Shown here one piece after another: positions 50,044-58,783 of a stretch of DNA of 64,000 bases. The stretch covers positions 131,575 through 195,574 of the forward strand of contig CAZYGI010000001.1 of the NCBI GenBank assembly GCA_964647255.1, in the 5' to 3' direction. Under the pieces are notes generated by a model that made no database searches, was not told where the DNA came from, and worked only from the letters and a program-made list of their open reading frames with translations. This DNA is from CAWJEL01 sp964647255. Lineage in GTDB: Bacteria > Chloroflexota > Anaerolineae > CG2-30-64-16. Made by a program: the position numbers and the translations under genes. Every line of letters starts with the position of its first letter. The stretch's first letter is position 1.

Positions 50044-51156
50044 ATGTCATTCACGCGACGCGAACGCGTGCTTGCTGCGATCAACCATCAGGAACCCGAC
50101 TACGTCCCCTACGGGCTCCACGCAATTCCCGCGGTGTGGGAGAAGGTGCGGCTGCACTACGGGCTGGCCGATCACCTCGAGGCGATGGCGTTCATCGGCA
50201 ACCACATCGTCAAAATCGGCTCCGACTTCAACTATAACCCCTGGGCGGCCGATGTGGGCAAGGTGGAACTGACCCCCAGCGGCGGGCCGGTGCACACCGA
50301 CGCCGACCGCGAGGGGTTGCTCCACACCGACGAATTCGGCTGCGTCTGGGACCGCCGCGGCAGCCTGCCCCATCCGGTCGCCTATCCGTTAGGTGACACA
50401 CCAGATGATGAGCTTATGGCTGCGCTGCGAGCCTACCCCATGCCCGATCCGTGTCACGCGGGGCGTTTCGACTCAGCCGTAAAGCTGGCCGACCGCTACC
50501 GCGGCGATCTGTTCATCTTCGGCAAGCTGGGCATGTGCCTGTTCGAGCGCGCATGGAGCATCCGGGGCATGGACCGGATCCTGGTGGATATGCTCGAGCG
50601 GCCGGAATTCGTCGAAGGGCTCTTGGATCGGATCCTCTACGAGTGGAACCTGCCGATTATTGATCAGCAGCTCGCGATCGGCGTGGATGGCTTCTACTTC
50701 GCCGAGGATTGGGGCAGCGAGACATCGCTCCTGTTCAGCCCCAAGCTGTGGCGGCGCTTCATCAAGCCGCGGCTGGCGCTGATGTACGAGCGGTGCCGGC
50801 AGGCGGGCGTGGTCGTCGGCCAGCACTCCGACGGCGCGGTGGGCGGCCTCTTCCCCGACCTGGTCGAGATCGGCCTCCAGGTGTTCAACCCGCTCTCGCC
50901 GACGATCATGAACCCGGCGGAATACAAGGCGAAGTGGGGCAACAGGCTGACGTTTTACGGCGGCATTGATGTGGAGCGGCTGATGCCGTTCGGCACGCCC
51001 GCCGAGGTGCGTCAAGCGGTGCGATCCATGGCCGAGACGATGGGCCGCGGGGGCGGCTACATCCTGCAAACCTCGCACACCTGCCTGGAAGATGTCCCGA
51101 TGGAGAACATCGTGGCGTTCATCGAGGAAGTGCGCGAGATGGCCGGGCTGGCGTGA
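50044..51156 (+). CDS. Uroporphyrinogen decarboxylase family protein
   Basis: A 370-residue TIM-barrel protein of the URO-D/MtaA superfamily: MSFTRRERVLAAINHQEPDY at the start, IFGKLGMCLFERAWSIRGMD, DGFYFAEDWGSETSLLFSPK, VGQHSDGAVGGLFPDLVEIG and QVFNPLSPTIMNPAEYKAKW with NRLTFYGGIDVERLMPFGTP. The heme-pathway Arg/Asp set is not conserved. These proteins often sit at the end of sugar ABC transporter operons in Chloroflexota and Firmicutes. They may act as methyl- or corrinoid-linked transferases on the imported compound. AAAGAGGGTTTT precedes the ATG at 50044. Confidence 0.85.
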   Translation: MSFTRRERVLAAINHQEPDYVPYGLHAIPAVWEKVRLHYGLADHLEAMAFIGNHIVKIGSDFNYNPWAADVGKVELTPSGGPVHTDADREGLLHTDEFGCVWDRRGSLPHPVAYPLGDTPDDELMAALRAYPMPDPCHAGRFDSAVKLADRYRGDLFIFGKLGMCLFERAWSIRGMDRILVDMLERPEFVEGLLDRILYEWNLPIIDQQLAIGVDGFYFAEDWGSETSLLFSPKLWRRFIKPRLALMYERCRQAGVVVGQHSDGAVGGLFPDLVEIGLQVFNPLSPTIMNPAEYKAKWGNRLTFYGGIDVERLMPFGTPAEVRQAVRSMAETMGRGGGYILQTSHTCLEDVPMENIVAFIEEVREMAGLA

Positions 51157-51165
51157 GCATCCCGC

Positions 51166-53280
51166 CTATTCCGCCAGCGGCAAGGTGAGCTGCACCTGCG
51201 TCCGCTGGCCGGGCGCCGACTCCAGCGCCAGCGACCCGCCGACGACCGCCATCAGGGTGCTGTGCAGCGCCAGGCCCTGGCCGCCGCCCATCTGCTGCGG
51301 CAGGCCGACGCCGTTATCCGCGATCGTGATTTGCAGCCGGCCGGCGACAGCCTGCGCCGAGATCGTCAGGCGCAGGCCGACGTCGCCGGCCGGACGCTGC
51401 GCATGTTTGGCCGCGTTGCGCACGGCCTCGCGCGCGGCGTAATAGAGCGTTTCGGCCGCCTGCGGCCGCACCCCGGCAGCCAGGGCCTCGACTCCTTCCT
51501 CGCAGCGCCACGTCACCGCTTCAAACGCCTGGGCAAACTCCACATCCAGCATCCGGCGCAGCGCGCCGATCAGCCCCAGGCGCGCGATCTCCGGCAGCAC
51601 CGTAGGCGCCAGCTCGCGCAGCAGGCTCGACACCTCCTGGTGCGCGTCCGAGAGCTGCGCGAGGACGGCTTCGGCCGGCAAACCGGCCGACAGCGACAGC
51701 ATCGCCGTGTGAATCAGGGGCAGCACTTCGTCGTGGAGCACGCGGCGGGTGCGCTGGTCGAGGATCTGCGTGGCCGCCATGCGCTCGCGTTGAAGCTGCA
51801 TCAGCCGCTGCGACAGCGCGGCGCCGGCCGCGGTGTCCACGAGCCGTTCGCCGGTCGAGCGCGCGATCTCGATCTCCTCCTGCGTGTACAGCCCGTTGCC
51901 GCGCCGCGGCCCCACCAGCAGGATGCCCGTCAGGCCGCGCAGCCCCCACAAGGGGATCGCCCACGGCGCGCCCCCGAACTGCTCCGGGTCCACGGCCGTG
52001 ATCAGACCCAGGCCGGCGAGGGGCCGCTCCAGCAACGGGCCGATGGTCGGACACGCGCGGCCGGCCGGATAGCTTTGGCCGGCGACAAACGCCGCGGCGG
52101 GGCCGGCCGGGACCAGGTAGGCCAGTGTGGTGTCGAGCACCGAGCTGCACAGCGCCGCGAAGGGCTCCGCCGTCTCCCCGGCCGGGCCGGGCGCGGTCAG
52201 CAGCGAGTCGTACAGGTGTTGGCTGGCGACAAACGGCCGCAGCCGGTGCATCGCCTCATCCCATTCGACGTACGAGCGCCAGCTCAGCAGGGCGAAAAAG
52301 ACGGTCATCAAGGAGGCGGTCAGTAGCACGGCGTAGACCGGCCGCAGGCCCCGCACCAACGCGCCGCCGGTCAGCACCCCGTAGCCGGCTGCCAGCAGGA
52401 GCGCCCGCTTCCACTGCCGCGCCAGCCCCTGCCGCGGCAGCGCCTTACCGGTGAACAGCTCGTACGCGGTCATCGCCTGGCCCAGAAGCACCGTCACCCC
52501 GGCGATCAGCAGCGAGATCACCAAGTCGAACTCGCCGATCACCGTCAGCGTCCGGCCGTAGATGATGTAGTAGCCCCCGACCGCGGTGTGGGTGATGGTC
52601 CACACCACCACCGCGGCCACCAGCACGCCGACGGCCAGCAGCAGCAGCGATGCCGCGATCAGCCAGGGCTGCGCGCGGCGCCGCGCCACGTCCCCCATCA
52701 TGCGTTCGGTGATGCCCGGCCGGCGGAGCGCGTCCAGCGAGAGCGCAACGCACAGCAGCACGTAGAGCGGATAGCCGACCGCCACCAGCGGGATTTCGCC
52801 GATGATCGGCGCCTTGATCACCTGGCGCAGCGGCCAGATGAGCGACGTCAGCCGGGCGACCCAGGGGATGTGCGGGATGCCGAGCAGGGCCAGGCAGACG
52901 AACCCGATCGCCAGGATCACGGCCGTGGCCCACAGCCACGGGCGGTGCCGCCGGCGCAGCTCGCCCCCGCTGCCGGTCCAATAGCCCGCGTACCACAGCA
53001 GCACGACGTACCACACGAACGGCAGCACCACCACCGGCGTCATCCCGACGGCCAGCCAGAGGGTGTTGCTGCGGGTGAAAGACAGGCTTTCGCTCAGGAG
53101 CAGCGCGGAGTGGCTGATGAAGAAGAGGCTGCCCAGGATGAAGCCACTGCCGGCCAGCGCGACGCCCCAGGTGCGCCGCTCCGCGTTGAACCATACGATG
53201 ATGCCCAGCCAAAGCAGCAGGATCGTGTTGAACAGCGAAACGGCCAGTAATGCCCAGGTCAAGAGTTGGATGGGTGTCAT
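51166..53280 (-). CDS. Membrane sensor histidine kinase (NarL-type partner) with GAF-like region
   Basis: A 704-residue kinase. Residues 1-330 contain about nine hydrophobic helices (LLTWALLAVSLFNTILLLWL and others), a linker with a GAF-like segment (PFAALCSSVLDTTLAYLVPA), a degenerate dimerisation helix with the phosphoaccepting His in RRVLHDEVLPLIHTAMLSLS and an HATPase domain near the end (ITIADNGVGLPQQMGGGQGL, ALHSTLMAVVGGSLALESAP). The layout is that of two-component kinases paired with LuxR-type regulators. The gene for such a regulator is 364 bases upstream in the same direction. ATG at 53280, with AGGATATGC upstream. Confidence 0.88.
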   Translation of the reverse strand: MTPIQLLTWALLAVSLFNTILLLWLGIIVWFNAERRTWGVALAGSGFILGSLFFISHSALLLSESLSFTRSNTLWLAVGMTPVVVLPFVWYVVLLWYAGYWTGSGGELRRRHRPWLWATAVILAIGFVCLALLGIPHIPWVARLTSLIWPLRQVIKAPIIGEIPLVAVGYPLYVLLCVALSLDALRRPGITERMMGDVARRRAQPWLIAASLLLLAVGVLVAAVVVWTITHTAVGGYYIIYGRTLTVIGEFDLVISLLIAGVTVLLGQAMTAYELFTGKALPRQGLARQWKRALLLAAGYGVLTGGALVRGLRPVYAVLLTASLMTVFFALLSWRSYVEWDEAMHRLRPFVASQHLYDSLLTAPGPAGETAEPFAALCSSVLDTTLAYLVPAGPAAAFVAGQSYPAGRACPTIGPLLERPLAGLGLITAVDPEQFGGAPWAIPLWGLRGLTGILLVGPRRGNGLYTQEEIEIARSTGERLVDTAAGAALSQRLMQLQRERMAATQILDQRTRRVLHDEVLPLIHTAMLSLSAGLPAEAVLAQLSDAHQEVSSLLRELAPTVLPEIARLGLIGALRRMLDVEFAQAFEAVTWRCEEGVEALAAGVRPQAAETLYYAAREAVRNAAKHAQRPAGDVGLRLTISAQAVAGRLQITIADNGVGLPQQMGGGQGLALHSTLMAVVGGSLALESAPGQRTQVQLTLPLAE

Positions 53281-53643
53281 GCATATCCTATAGTGAGTCA
53301 GAGAAAGATTGGAAGAAAGTACGCCAAGCATCCTGAGCGGAGCATCGCATTCGTCCGCGCTGCGTAGTCGAAGGATACGGCTTCAGCAGCAGGATGCTCA
53401 CAGTGTCATATTGAGAGCAGCACGGCTGTAGTCGGGCCATGCGCAGTCGAAGGGGCGGCCATGAGCCATGACGCATCCTTCGACTGACGATTCGCCCCTT
53501 CCGAGGTTGAGCCGTTGACCCGCTCAGGATGCTCGCGGTTTGATTTTCAGGGCAGCTTCCATGTCCGGTGGGACACAGACAACATGCAATTGCAGTCATC
53601 CGCGTTCATCCGCGCTCGTCTGCGTCCCACTTTCGGTTAGGCA
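53281..53643. repeat. Dispersed CATCCTTCGACT/CTCAGGATG repeats between kinase and regulator
   Basis: This 363-base gap contains no gene. Two copies of an inverted GCATCC...GGATGC element occur: 53327-53394 (reverse orientation) and 53472-53541 (GCATCCTTCGACTGACGATT ... CGCTCAGGATGC). Next comes the ATCCGCGTTCATCCGCG repeat at 53598-53627, the left member of the pair flanking the regulator gene. No clear promoter was recognised. Confidence 0.75.
53598..53627. repeat. Left member of a 30-bp inverted repeat pair around the regulator gene
   Basis: ATCCGCGTTCATCCGCGCTC plus ten more bases. It matches 54535-54564 in the opposite orientation at 29 of 30 positions. Confidence 0.85.
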
Positions 53644-54381
53644 CTATGGCGCCCATGGTGTCCACTGGTCCCGTTCGTTCAAGACGTAACCGTTGCCGTC
53701 GTCATCCCAGCGGATGAGCTGCCGGGTGAGCGCGATGAGCGCAGCGCGGGTGCGGGCGACCTTCTCGTCGGCGGCAGTGTGCTTGAGATCCCAAGCCGCG
53801 TAAATCTGCCCGTTGACGCGGCTGATGGTGCGCTTGTCGCGGAAGCCCAGCCGATCGGCGATCTGCTCGTTGGTCAGGCCGGCGGCCATCATGCTCGCCA
53901 CAGCCTGCTCGTTGGGCTCCAGCAGCGCCATCGGATCGTTCTCGTCCCGGCGGCGCACCTCTTGTACGCGCACAGCGATGTCGGGATCAATGAAGCTGCG
54001 GCCGGCGATCGCGTCGCGGATCAGCGGTGCGAGCATGGCGGGCAGCAGGTAGTTCGACTTGCGGACATAGGCGAAATGGGTCAGAATGCCGGCTGCGCGG
54101 AACTGGCGGAAGTAGGCGTCATCGTCCTGGATCGAATAGAAGACCACCGGCAGCCGCGGGAACTCCCGGCGCACCGCGACCGCGGCCTCGATGCCGTTCA
54201 TCGGGCCGGCCAGCCGCACGTCCATCAGGATCGCGTCCGGCGGCTGCGCCAGGCAGGCTTCGAACACGGCCTCGCCGCTGTCGCAATCGAAGACGACGGT
54301 GACTTCACCGGTGGCCGCCAGTCCATCGCGCAGCGCGGGCCGCAGGCGGGGATTGTCTTCAACAAGCATGAGATTGATCAC
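53644..54381 (-). CDS. Response regulator with LuxR-type output
   Basis: A 245-residue regulator. The receiver domain (INLMLVEDNPRLRPALRDGL) has phosphoacceptor Asp in DAILMDVRLAGPMNGIEAAV near residue 53 and the Lys in YVRKSNYLLPAM. The LuxR-like helix-turn-helix has LLEPNEQAVASMMAAGLTNE then QIADRLGFRDKRTISRVNGQ. The output helix is atypical (Asp-Lys-Arg-Thr in place of Thr-Val-Lys). A GTG at 54381 with AAAGGACG upstream is chosen over 54441. It is the likely partner of the kinase at 51166-53280. Confidence 0.85.
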   Translation of the reverse strand: MINLMLVEDNPRLRPALRDGLAATGEVTVVFDCDSGEAVFEACLAQPPDAILMDVRLAGPMNGIEAAVAVRREFPRLPVVFYSIQDDDAYFRQFRAAGILTHFAYVRKSNYLLPAMLAPLIRDAIAGRSFIDPDIAVRVQEVRRRDENDPMALLEPNEQAVASMMAAGLTNEQIADRLGFRDKRTISRVNGQIYAAWDLKHTAADEKVARTRAALIALTRQLIRWDDDGNGYVLNERDQWTPWAP

Positions 54382-54534
54382 GGTCGCAACGTCCTTTTTC
54401 CCAGGTAGCGCCATTGTCGCCCGGTGGGGCAGTTTCGTCAAGCACCTGAGTGCAGCGCCGGCCGCGCGTAAGGCGTTGATGAAACGCTCGCTGCGCGGTA
54501 AACTGCCGATGATGTCAAGACCGACGCACGAATA

Positions 54535-54564
54535 GGACGCCGACGAGCGCGGATGAACGCGGAT
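54535..54564. repeat. Right member of a 30-bp inverted repeat pair around the regulator gene
   Basis: GGACGCCGACGAGCGCGGAT plus ten more bases. It is the complement of 53598-53627 with one mismatch. The pair encloses the complete regulator gene and 908 bases between them. Confidence 0.85.
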
Positions 54565-54623
54565 ACCGGCATTTTGTCTCCTGCGTGATTTGCGGCCCGT
54601 CTGTTCACACCCGGAGCCCAGCC

Positions 54624-54722
54624 ATGGAATTCAACACGATCGTGATCCTGATGCTCGTCTCGTTCATCTTTGGCATCTTCGCGGGCGTGTCGCTGGCGCG
54701 CCCGTCCGGCCGGGCCGAGTGA
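54624..54722 (+). CDS. 32-residue single-helix membrane peptide
   Basis: A short frame: MEFNTIVILMLVSFIFGIFA, then GVSLARPSGRAE. One strong hydrophobic helix with an Asn/Thr start and a basic, polar tail is typical of small membrane proteins. The ribosome site is only moderate (GGAGCCCAGCC). It lies 28 bases before the DUF4173-like gene on the same strand. Function unknown; it may assist that protein. Confidence 0.5.
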   Translation: MEFNTIVILMLVSFIFGIFAGVSLARPSGRAE

Positions 54723-54750
54723 TGCTAAACCCATCTACGGAGGAACCGAC

Positions 54751-56322
54751 ATGATCCTGAAACACCCGTGGCGCATCGTCGCCGCCGGCCTGGCGCTGGG
54801 CTGGCTGTTTGATCTGTTGTTCTATGGCAAGCTGCCGGGGATTTCCCTGGTGATCTTCAGCGCGGCGCTGCTCGGCGCGCTGGGGCTGGCGCTGCGCTCG
54901 GAGGCGGCGCGGGCGATCCGATCGAACCTCTGGCTGCCCGTGCTGCTGCTGTTCTTTGCGGCGATGGGCTTCGTGCGCGCCAACGGCTTCCTGACCTTCC
55001 TCAACATCTGCGCCGTGCTGATGCTGGCCGCGCTGCTGGCGATCCATCTGACGCGCAAGCCGGTTGCCGAGGGCGGCGTGATCCGGCTGGCATGGGCGCC
55101 GGTCCAGGCGCTGGGGCTATCGCTCTGGCGCGGAGGCGGGGTCGTGGCGCAGGTGGCGCGCCAGGATCTCAACACGGCGCGAGGCAGCGCGCGGCGGGTC
55201 GCGCCGGCCGTGTTGCGCGGGGTGCTCATCGCGCTGCCGGTCGTTGTCATTTTCGGCGCGCTGCTGGCCTCCGCCGACCTGATCTTCGCCGACCTGATCC
55301 ACCGGGTGCTGGCCCAAGACATCCTCGATAAGCTGCTGCAATGGGGCTGGCGCGGGGTCTTGATCCTGACGGTCGGGTTCGTGGCGCTGGGAGGGCTGGC
55401 GTACGCGACCGGCCGGCCGCCGGCGGATGAGAGCCGGGTGACGGTGCCCACTGTGCCGCGCTTCCTCGGCTTCCTGGAATCGGCGATCGTGATCAACGCG
55501 GTCAACGTGCTCTTCTTCCTGTTCGTGCTGATCCAACTGCCGTACCTGTTCGGCGGCCAGCTCAACATCCGCGAGGGCGGCTTCACCTATGCCGAGTATG
55601 CGCGCCGCGGGTTCGGCGAGCTGGTCGCGGTCTCAATCCTGGTGCTGGGCATGGGGCTGGCGCTCCACGCGATCACGCGGCGGGCGGGGCCGCGCCAGGC
55701 TGCGGGGTTCAACATCTCCAGCACGCTCCTGGTCGCGCTCACCTGCGTGATGCTGGCCTCGGCGTTCAAGCGGCTGCTGCTGTACGAGAATTTCTACGGC
55801 TTTACCGAGATGCGGCTGTATCCGCACGTGTTCATGGTCTGGTTGGGACTGCTGCTGACGTGGTTCGTGGCGACGCTGTGGCTGCGGCCCGATCGCTTTG
55901 CCATCGGCCTGCTGGTCGCCGCGTTCGGATTCGTCGCGACGCTTGATCTGATCAACCCCGAAGCGTTTATCGTCCGGCAGAACTTCGCGCGCTATCAGCA
56001 GCAGGGCGAAAGCGCATTCCAGCGCGAGGCTGACCGCGCCGCAGGCGATGCCAAGATTGATGCAGCCTATCTCGCGCGCTTTTCCGACGACGCCGTGCCT
56101 GCGCTGATCGGAGTAGTGGATCGTTTGCCGGATGCGGAGCGTCAAGTGGTGGACGCCCGGCTGCTGTCGCTGGGGCGGCAGCGCTACCAGCATTCCGAGT
56201 GGCGGCAGTGGCAGGCGTTCCACCTGGCGCGCTGGAACGCGTACCGGTGGCTGGTGGTGCGCTACGATGCGCCGACGCTATCCGTTGTGGAGGAACCCGC
56301 CGATGACATCCATACTGACTGA
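54751..56322 (+). CDS. DUF4173-type multispan membrane protein
   Basis: A 523-residue protein with about eleven hydrophobic helices up to residue 400 and a soluble tail. ILKHPWRIVAAGLALGWLFD, VLRGVLIALPVVVIFGALLA, the family-typical TYAEYARRGFGELVAVSILV near residue 280 and FYGFTEMRLYPHVFMVWLGL are the hallmarks of DUF4173/DUF4153-type proteins of unknown function. GGAGGAACCGAC precedes the ATG at 54751. The DUF1361 gene overlaps its end by 20 bases. Confidence 0.82.
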   Translation: MILKHPWRIVAAGLALGWLFDLLFYGKLPGISLVIFSAALLGALGLALRSEAARAIRSNLWLPVLLLFFAAMGFVRANGFLTFLNICAVLMLAALLAIHLTRKPVAEGGVIRLAWAPVQALGLSLWRGGGVVAQVARQDLNTARGSARRVAPAVLRGVLIALPVVVIFGALLASADLIFADLIHRVLAQDILDKLLQWGWRGVLILTVGFVALGGLAYATGRPPADESRVTVPTVPRFLGFLESAIVINAVNVLFFLFVLIQLPYLFGGQLNIREGGFTYAEYARRGFGELVAVSILVLGMGLALHAITRRAGPRQAAGFNISSTLLVALTCVMLASAFKRLLLYENFYGFTEMRLYPHVFMVWLGLLLTWFVATLWLRPDRFAIGLLVAAFGFVATLDLINPEAFIVRQNFARYQQQGESAFQREADRAAGDAKIDAAYLARFSDDAVPALIGVVDRLPDAERQVVDARLLSLGRQRYQHSEWRQWQAFHLARWNAYRWLVVRYDAPTLSVVEEPADDIHTD

Positions 56323-56995
56323 ACGGCGGAACGCGGCCTGGCTCGTCGCCCGGCTGACGTTGATCACCGCGCTCCCGGCGGCGCTGTACATCGCCCGCGC
56401 CGTCTACACGGGCAAGATCGCCTACCGGTTTCTGCCGTGGAACCTGTTCCTGGCCTGGCTGCCGCTGGCCTTCGCCTATCTGGCGGTGCGCGCCGGCGGC
56501 CGCAAGCCGTGGCTGAGCCTGCCGCTGATCGGCGCGTGGCTGGCGTTCCTGCCGAACGCGCCGTACCTCATCACCGATTTGATCTGGCTGGATGGCAGCG
56601 CCTCAACCCTGAAGATATACGACGCGGCCATGTTTTTCGCTTTTGCGACGTGCGGGCTGACGGCAGGGTTCGTGTCGCTGCGCTGGGTGCAGGCACTCGT
56701 CGAGCGGCGGGCGGGGATGTGGGGGGGCCGGCTCTTCGTGCTGGCCGCGCTGGGGCTGACCGGCTTCGGCGTCTACCTGGGGCGCTTCCGGCGTTGGAAC
56801 AGTTGGGATATCGTGACCGACCCGGCTGCGCTGTTCCATGACATCGCCGTCCGGCTCGCAGATCCGGTGCAGCACTGGCGGATGTACGCGCTCACCGCGC
56901 TGTTCGCCGGGCTGCTGCTGGGCCTCTACTGGCTGTTTGCAATGCTGGCCGAGGCAACCACAGGCGAGCGACAAACGGCGGATCAACCGCAGTAG
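56303..56995 (+). CDS. DUF1361 membrane protein
   Basis: A 230-residue protein with six or seven membrane helices. FLPWNLFLAWLPLAFAYLAV, FLPNAPYLITDLIWLDGSAS and GFGVYLGRFRRWNSWDIVTD are the DUF1361 signatures (NLFLAWxP, FLPNAPYxxTDL, RxNSWD). Its start lies 20 bases inside the preceding gene, with GAGGAACCCGCC before it, so translation is coupled. No function is known for the family. Confidence 0.88.
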   Translation: MTSILTERRNAAWLVARLTLITALPAALYIARAVYTGKIAYRFLPWNLFLAWLPLAFAYLAVRAGGRKPWLSLPLIGAWLAFLPNAPYLITDLIWLDGSASTLKIYDAAMFFAFATCGLTAGFVSLRWVQALVERRAGMWGGRLFVLAALGLTGFGVYLGRFRRWNSWDIVTDPAALFHDIAVRLADPVQHWRMYALTALFAGLLLGLYWLFAMLAEATTGERQTADQPQ

Positions 56996-57034
56996 GAACG
57001 CCCGGTCCATTCGCGTTCTACTTCAAGGCTGCGT

Positions 57035-57134
57035 GTAACTATTCAGCCATCGCGAAGCATCCTTCGACTGCGCCGGGGCCCCTACCCCGGCTCCGCTCAG
57101 GATGCTTGATCTGGGACAGAGGCTGAATAGTTAC
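57035..57134. repeat. Nested 100-nt element with 14-bp terminal inverted repeats
   Basis: Outer arms GTAACTATTCAGCC (57035-57048) and complement (57121-57134) enclose AAGCATCCT/AGGATGCTT arms (57055-57063 and 57099-57107). Those enclose GCCGGGG/CCCCGGC. The middle layer is the CATCCTTCGACT/CTCAGGATG family also seen near 53.4 kb. Confidence 0.85.
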
Positions 57135-57162
57135 GGCTGTGTGACCATAGGTCAGGTGAACT

Positions 57163-57627
57163 ATGCTGGAAAAATGTGACCGGTTTCTGCTCATCGCTGA
57201 AGCGATACTGATCGCCTTGCCGATAACCCTCCTGGCCTTCGTGTGGTACTCGATGTACTGTCGCGTATTGTTTGAGCCAACGCTGTTTGCTGTCCACCGG
57301 ATCGCTGATTTCGCCCTGGGCATGCCGGCGCTCATGAGTCTGTTGGCCATTTTCAGCGGTTGGCGGCTCTTCGTCGTCTTCCTTCTGGGAGGCGCCAGCA
57401 GGCTTCAACGACAGCCCTGGGGCTGGTGGGCGATCCTGGCAGCAGGCGTTCTCCTGCTGCTCGGTTCTCTGCTTTCGAATGTACTCCCGAGTTCGCCACC
57501 GGGCTCGACGGCAGCATCGTTTAGAAATGGCTTCGCCCACTTCTTGCTTGCTGCGCCGTTGCTCATTCCGCTTTGCCACCTTGGGCTTGAACGGCTGTTG
57601 AGGAAGCCGCGGGGGAAGGGCGTGTAG
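57163..57627 (+). CDS. Hypothetical membrane protein with a repeat-joined end
   Basis: A 154-residue protein with about four hydrophobic helices (LLIAEAILIALPITLLAFVW, FALGMPALMSLLAIFSGWRL, GWWAILAAGVLLLLGSLLSN, NGFAHFLLAAPLLIPLCHLG). No family is recognised. GGTCAGGTGAACT precedes the ATG. The last residues (RKPRGKGV) and stop read into the antisense of a dihydropyrimidinase remnant starting near 57606, so the original end may be lost. Confidence 0.6.
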   Translation: MLEKCDRFLLIAEAILIALPITLLAFVWYSMYCRVLFEPTLFAVHRIADFALGMPALMSLLAIFSGWRLFVVFLLGGASRLQRQPWGWWAILAAGVLLLLGSLLSNVLPSSPPGSTAASFRNGFAHFLLAAPLLIPLCHLGLERLLRKPRGKGV

Positions 57628-57872
57628 CCGGCCCGGTTGTGCAGCTTATCGGCTCGAATTTCGCTCTGCACGCGCGGATCGTAGATCACCGCATCGGCGT
57701 CCGCGCCCGGGATCAGCCGCCCCTTGTTCCGCAGGCCGAAGATGCGCGCCGGGTTTGCGCAGCAGACCTCGACCGGCCGCGACCAGATGATGCGGCCGGT
57801 CGCGACCCCGCAGGTCGCCGGGAGCGGCAGCATCGTCTCCAGGCCGGGGATGTCGCCGGGGGCCTTGGTCAT
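57606..57872 (-). pseudogene. C-terminal remnant of a dihydropyrimidinase-like gene
   Basis: The minus-strand translation reads TKAPGDIPGLETMLPLPATC, GVATGRIIWSRPVEVCCANP, ARIFGLRNKGRLIPGADADA, VIYDPRVQSEIRADKLHNRA. This is about 75-80% identical by eye to residues 340-430 of the intact enzyme at 60100-61494. Both ends are cut: there is no metal site and no C-terminal tail. The gap 57628-57964 otherwise contains only a short ATGACGAATTCCG-like word. Probably the leftover of a duplicated gene. Confidence 0.8.
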
Positions 57873-57964
57873 GATGACTTCAGTCGTCAGCGTCGGCACG
57901 AACGCCCCACGAACGACCAAGGTCGTCACGACGAATCCCGGAACCCGTCAGGCCGCTGAGCCTG

Positions 57965-58645
57965 TCAGCCGAGGTGCGCCTGGAAGAACGCCAGGGTCCG
58001 CGCCCAGGCGTCCGCGGCAGCCTCGGCATTGAAAGTGGCTGGGCTCTGATCGTTGAAGAACGAGTGCCGCGCGCCTTGATACACTTTGATATCGTGCGGG
58101 ACGTCGTAGGTGTCGAGAATCTCGTCCAGCTTGCGGCCCGCCGCGGTGGTGAAGTCGGGATCGGGATAGGAGCCGACCACCGGACAAGAACGCGCCACGG
58201 CCTCCAACGGTTTCGGGTTCGTGCCATAAAATGGCGCGATAACCTTGAGCCGCGGATCGGTGCAGGCCCAGGCGATAGCGAACCCACCGCCCATGCAGAA
58301 GCCGATCGCGCCCAGCCGAGCGCTGTCCACGCCGGGTTGATCGGCCAGGTAGCTCAGCGCGGCCTTGAGGTCTTTGACACCGCCGTGTTCCAGCGGCCCG
58401 AAGAGATTGGCCAGCATGAACCGCGCCATGCACACCGCCCGGTTGCGCCCAGAGAACAGATCCACCGCCAACGCAGCATACCCCTCGCCTGCGAAGCGCC
58501 GCGCGATGTCCCGCATATTGTCGTTCAGCCCGAAGATCTCATGGATGACCACCACGCCAGGGAACGGGCCCGATCCGTCGGGACACGCGTAGTAGCCACC
58601 GAGGCTGCTGCCGTTCGATTCGAATGAGATTTCCCGCGCTTCCAT
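57965..58645 (-). CDS. Dienelactone hydrolase family protein
   Basis: A 226-residue alpha/beta hydrolase of the carboxymethylenebutenolidase type. HEIFGLNDNMRDIARRFAGE near residue 35, Cys nucleophile in LGAIGFCMGGGFAIAW near 117, the Asp in SYPDPDFTTAAG and the His in YQGARHSFFNDQSPATFNAE. The Cys-Asp-His triad is complete. Members hydrolyse lactone rings or esters; a natural substrate cannot be named. AGGAGGCAACAGCCG precedes the ATG. Confidence 0.9.
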   Translation of the reverse strand: MEAREISFESNGSSLGGYYACPDGSGPFPGVVVIHEIFGLNDNMRDIARRFAGEGYAALAVDLFSGRNRAVCMARFMLANLFGPLEHGGVKDLKAALSYLADQPGVDSARLGAIGFCMGGGFAIAWACTDPRLKVIAPFYGTNPKPLEAVARSCPVVGSYPDPDFTTAAGRKLDEILDTYDVPHDIKVYQGARHSFFNDQSPATFNAEAAADAWARTLAFFQAHLG

Positions 58646-58783
58646 CGGCTGTTGCCTCCTGATTTAAGTTGCCTGACTTATTCGTCTTGCACAAAGGATC
58701 GTGCAGTGCTTCTTTTGACACCCTCTTCGGCTTCGTGCCATAATGCGCTTGTTGTTCACATCCCACCACGCTGAAGAGTGGAT

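Noticed and set aside
57405..57929. A complete 174-residue gene on the minus strand.
   Set aside because: Only about 57606-57872 resembles dihydropyrimidinase. The remainder is antisense to the membrane protein, so it is treated as a remnant.
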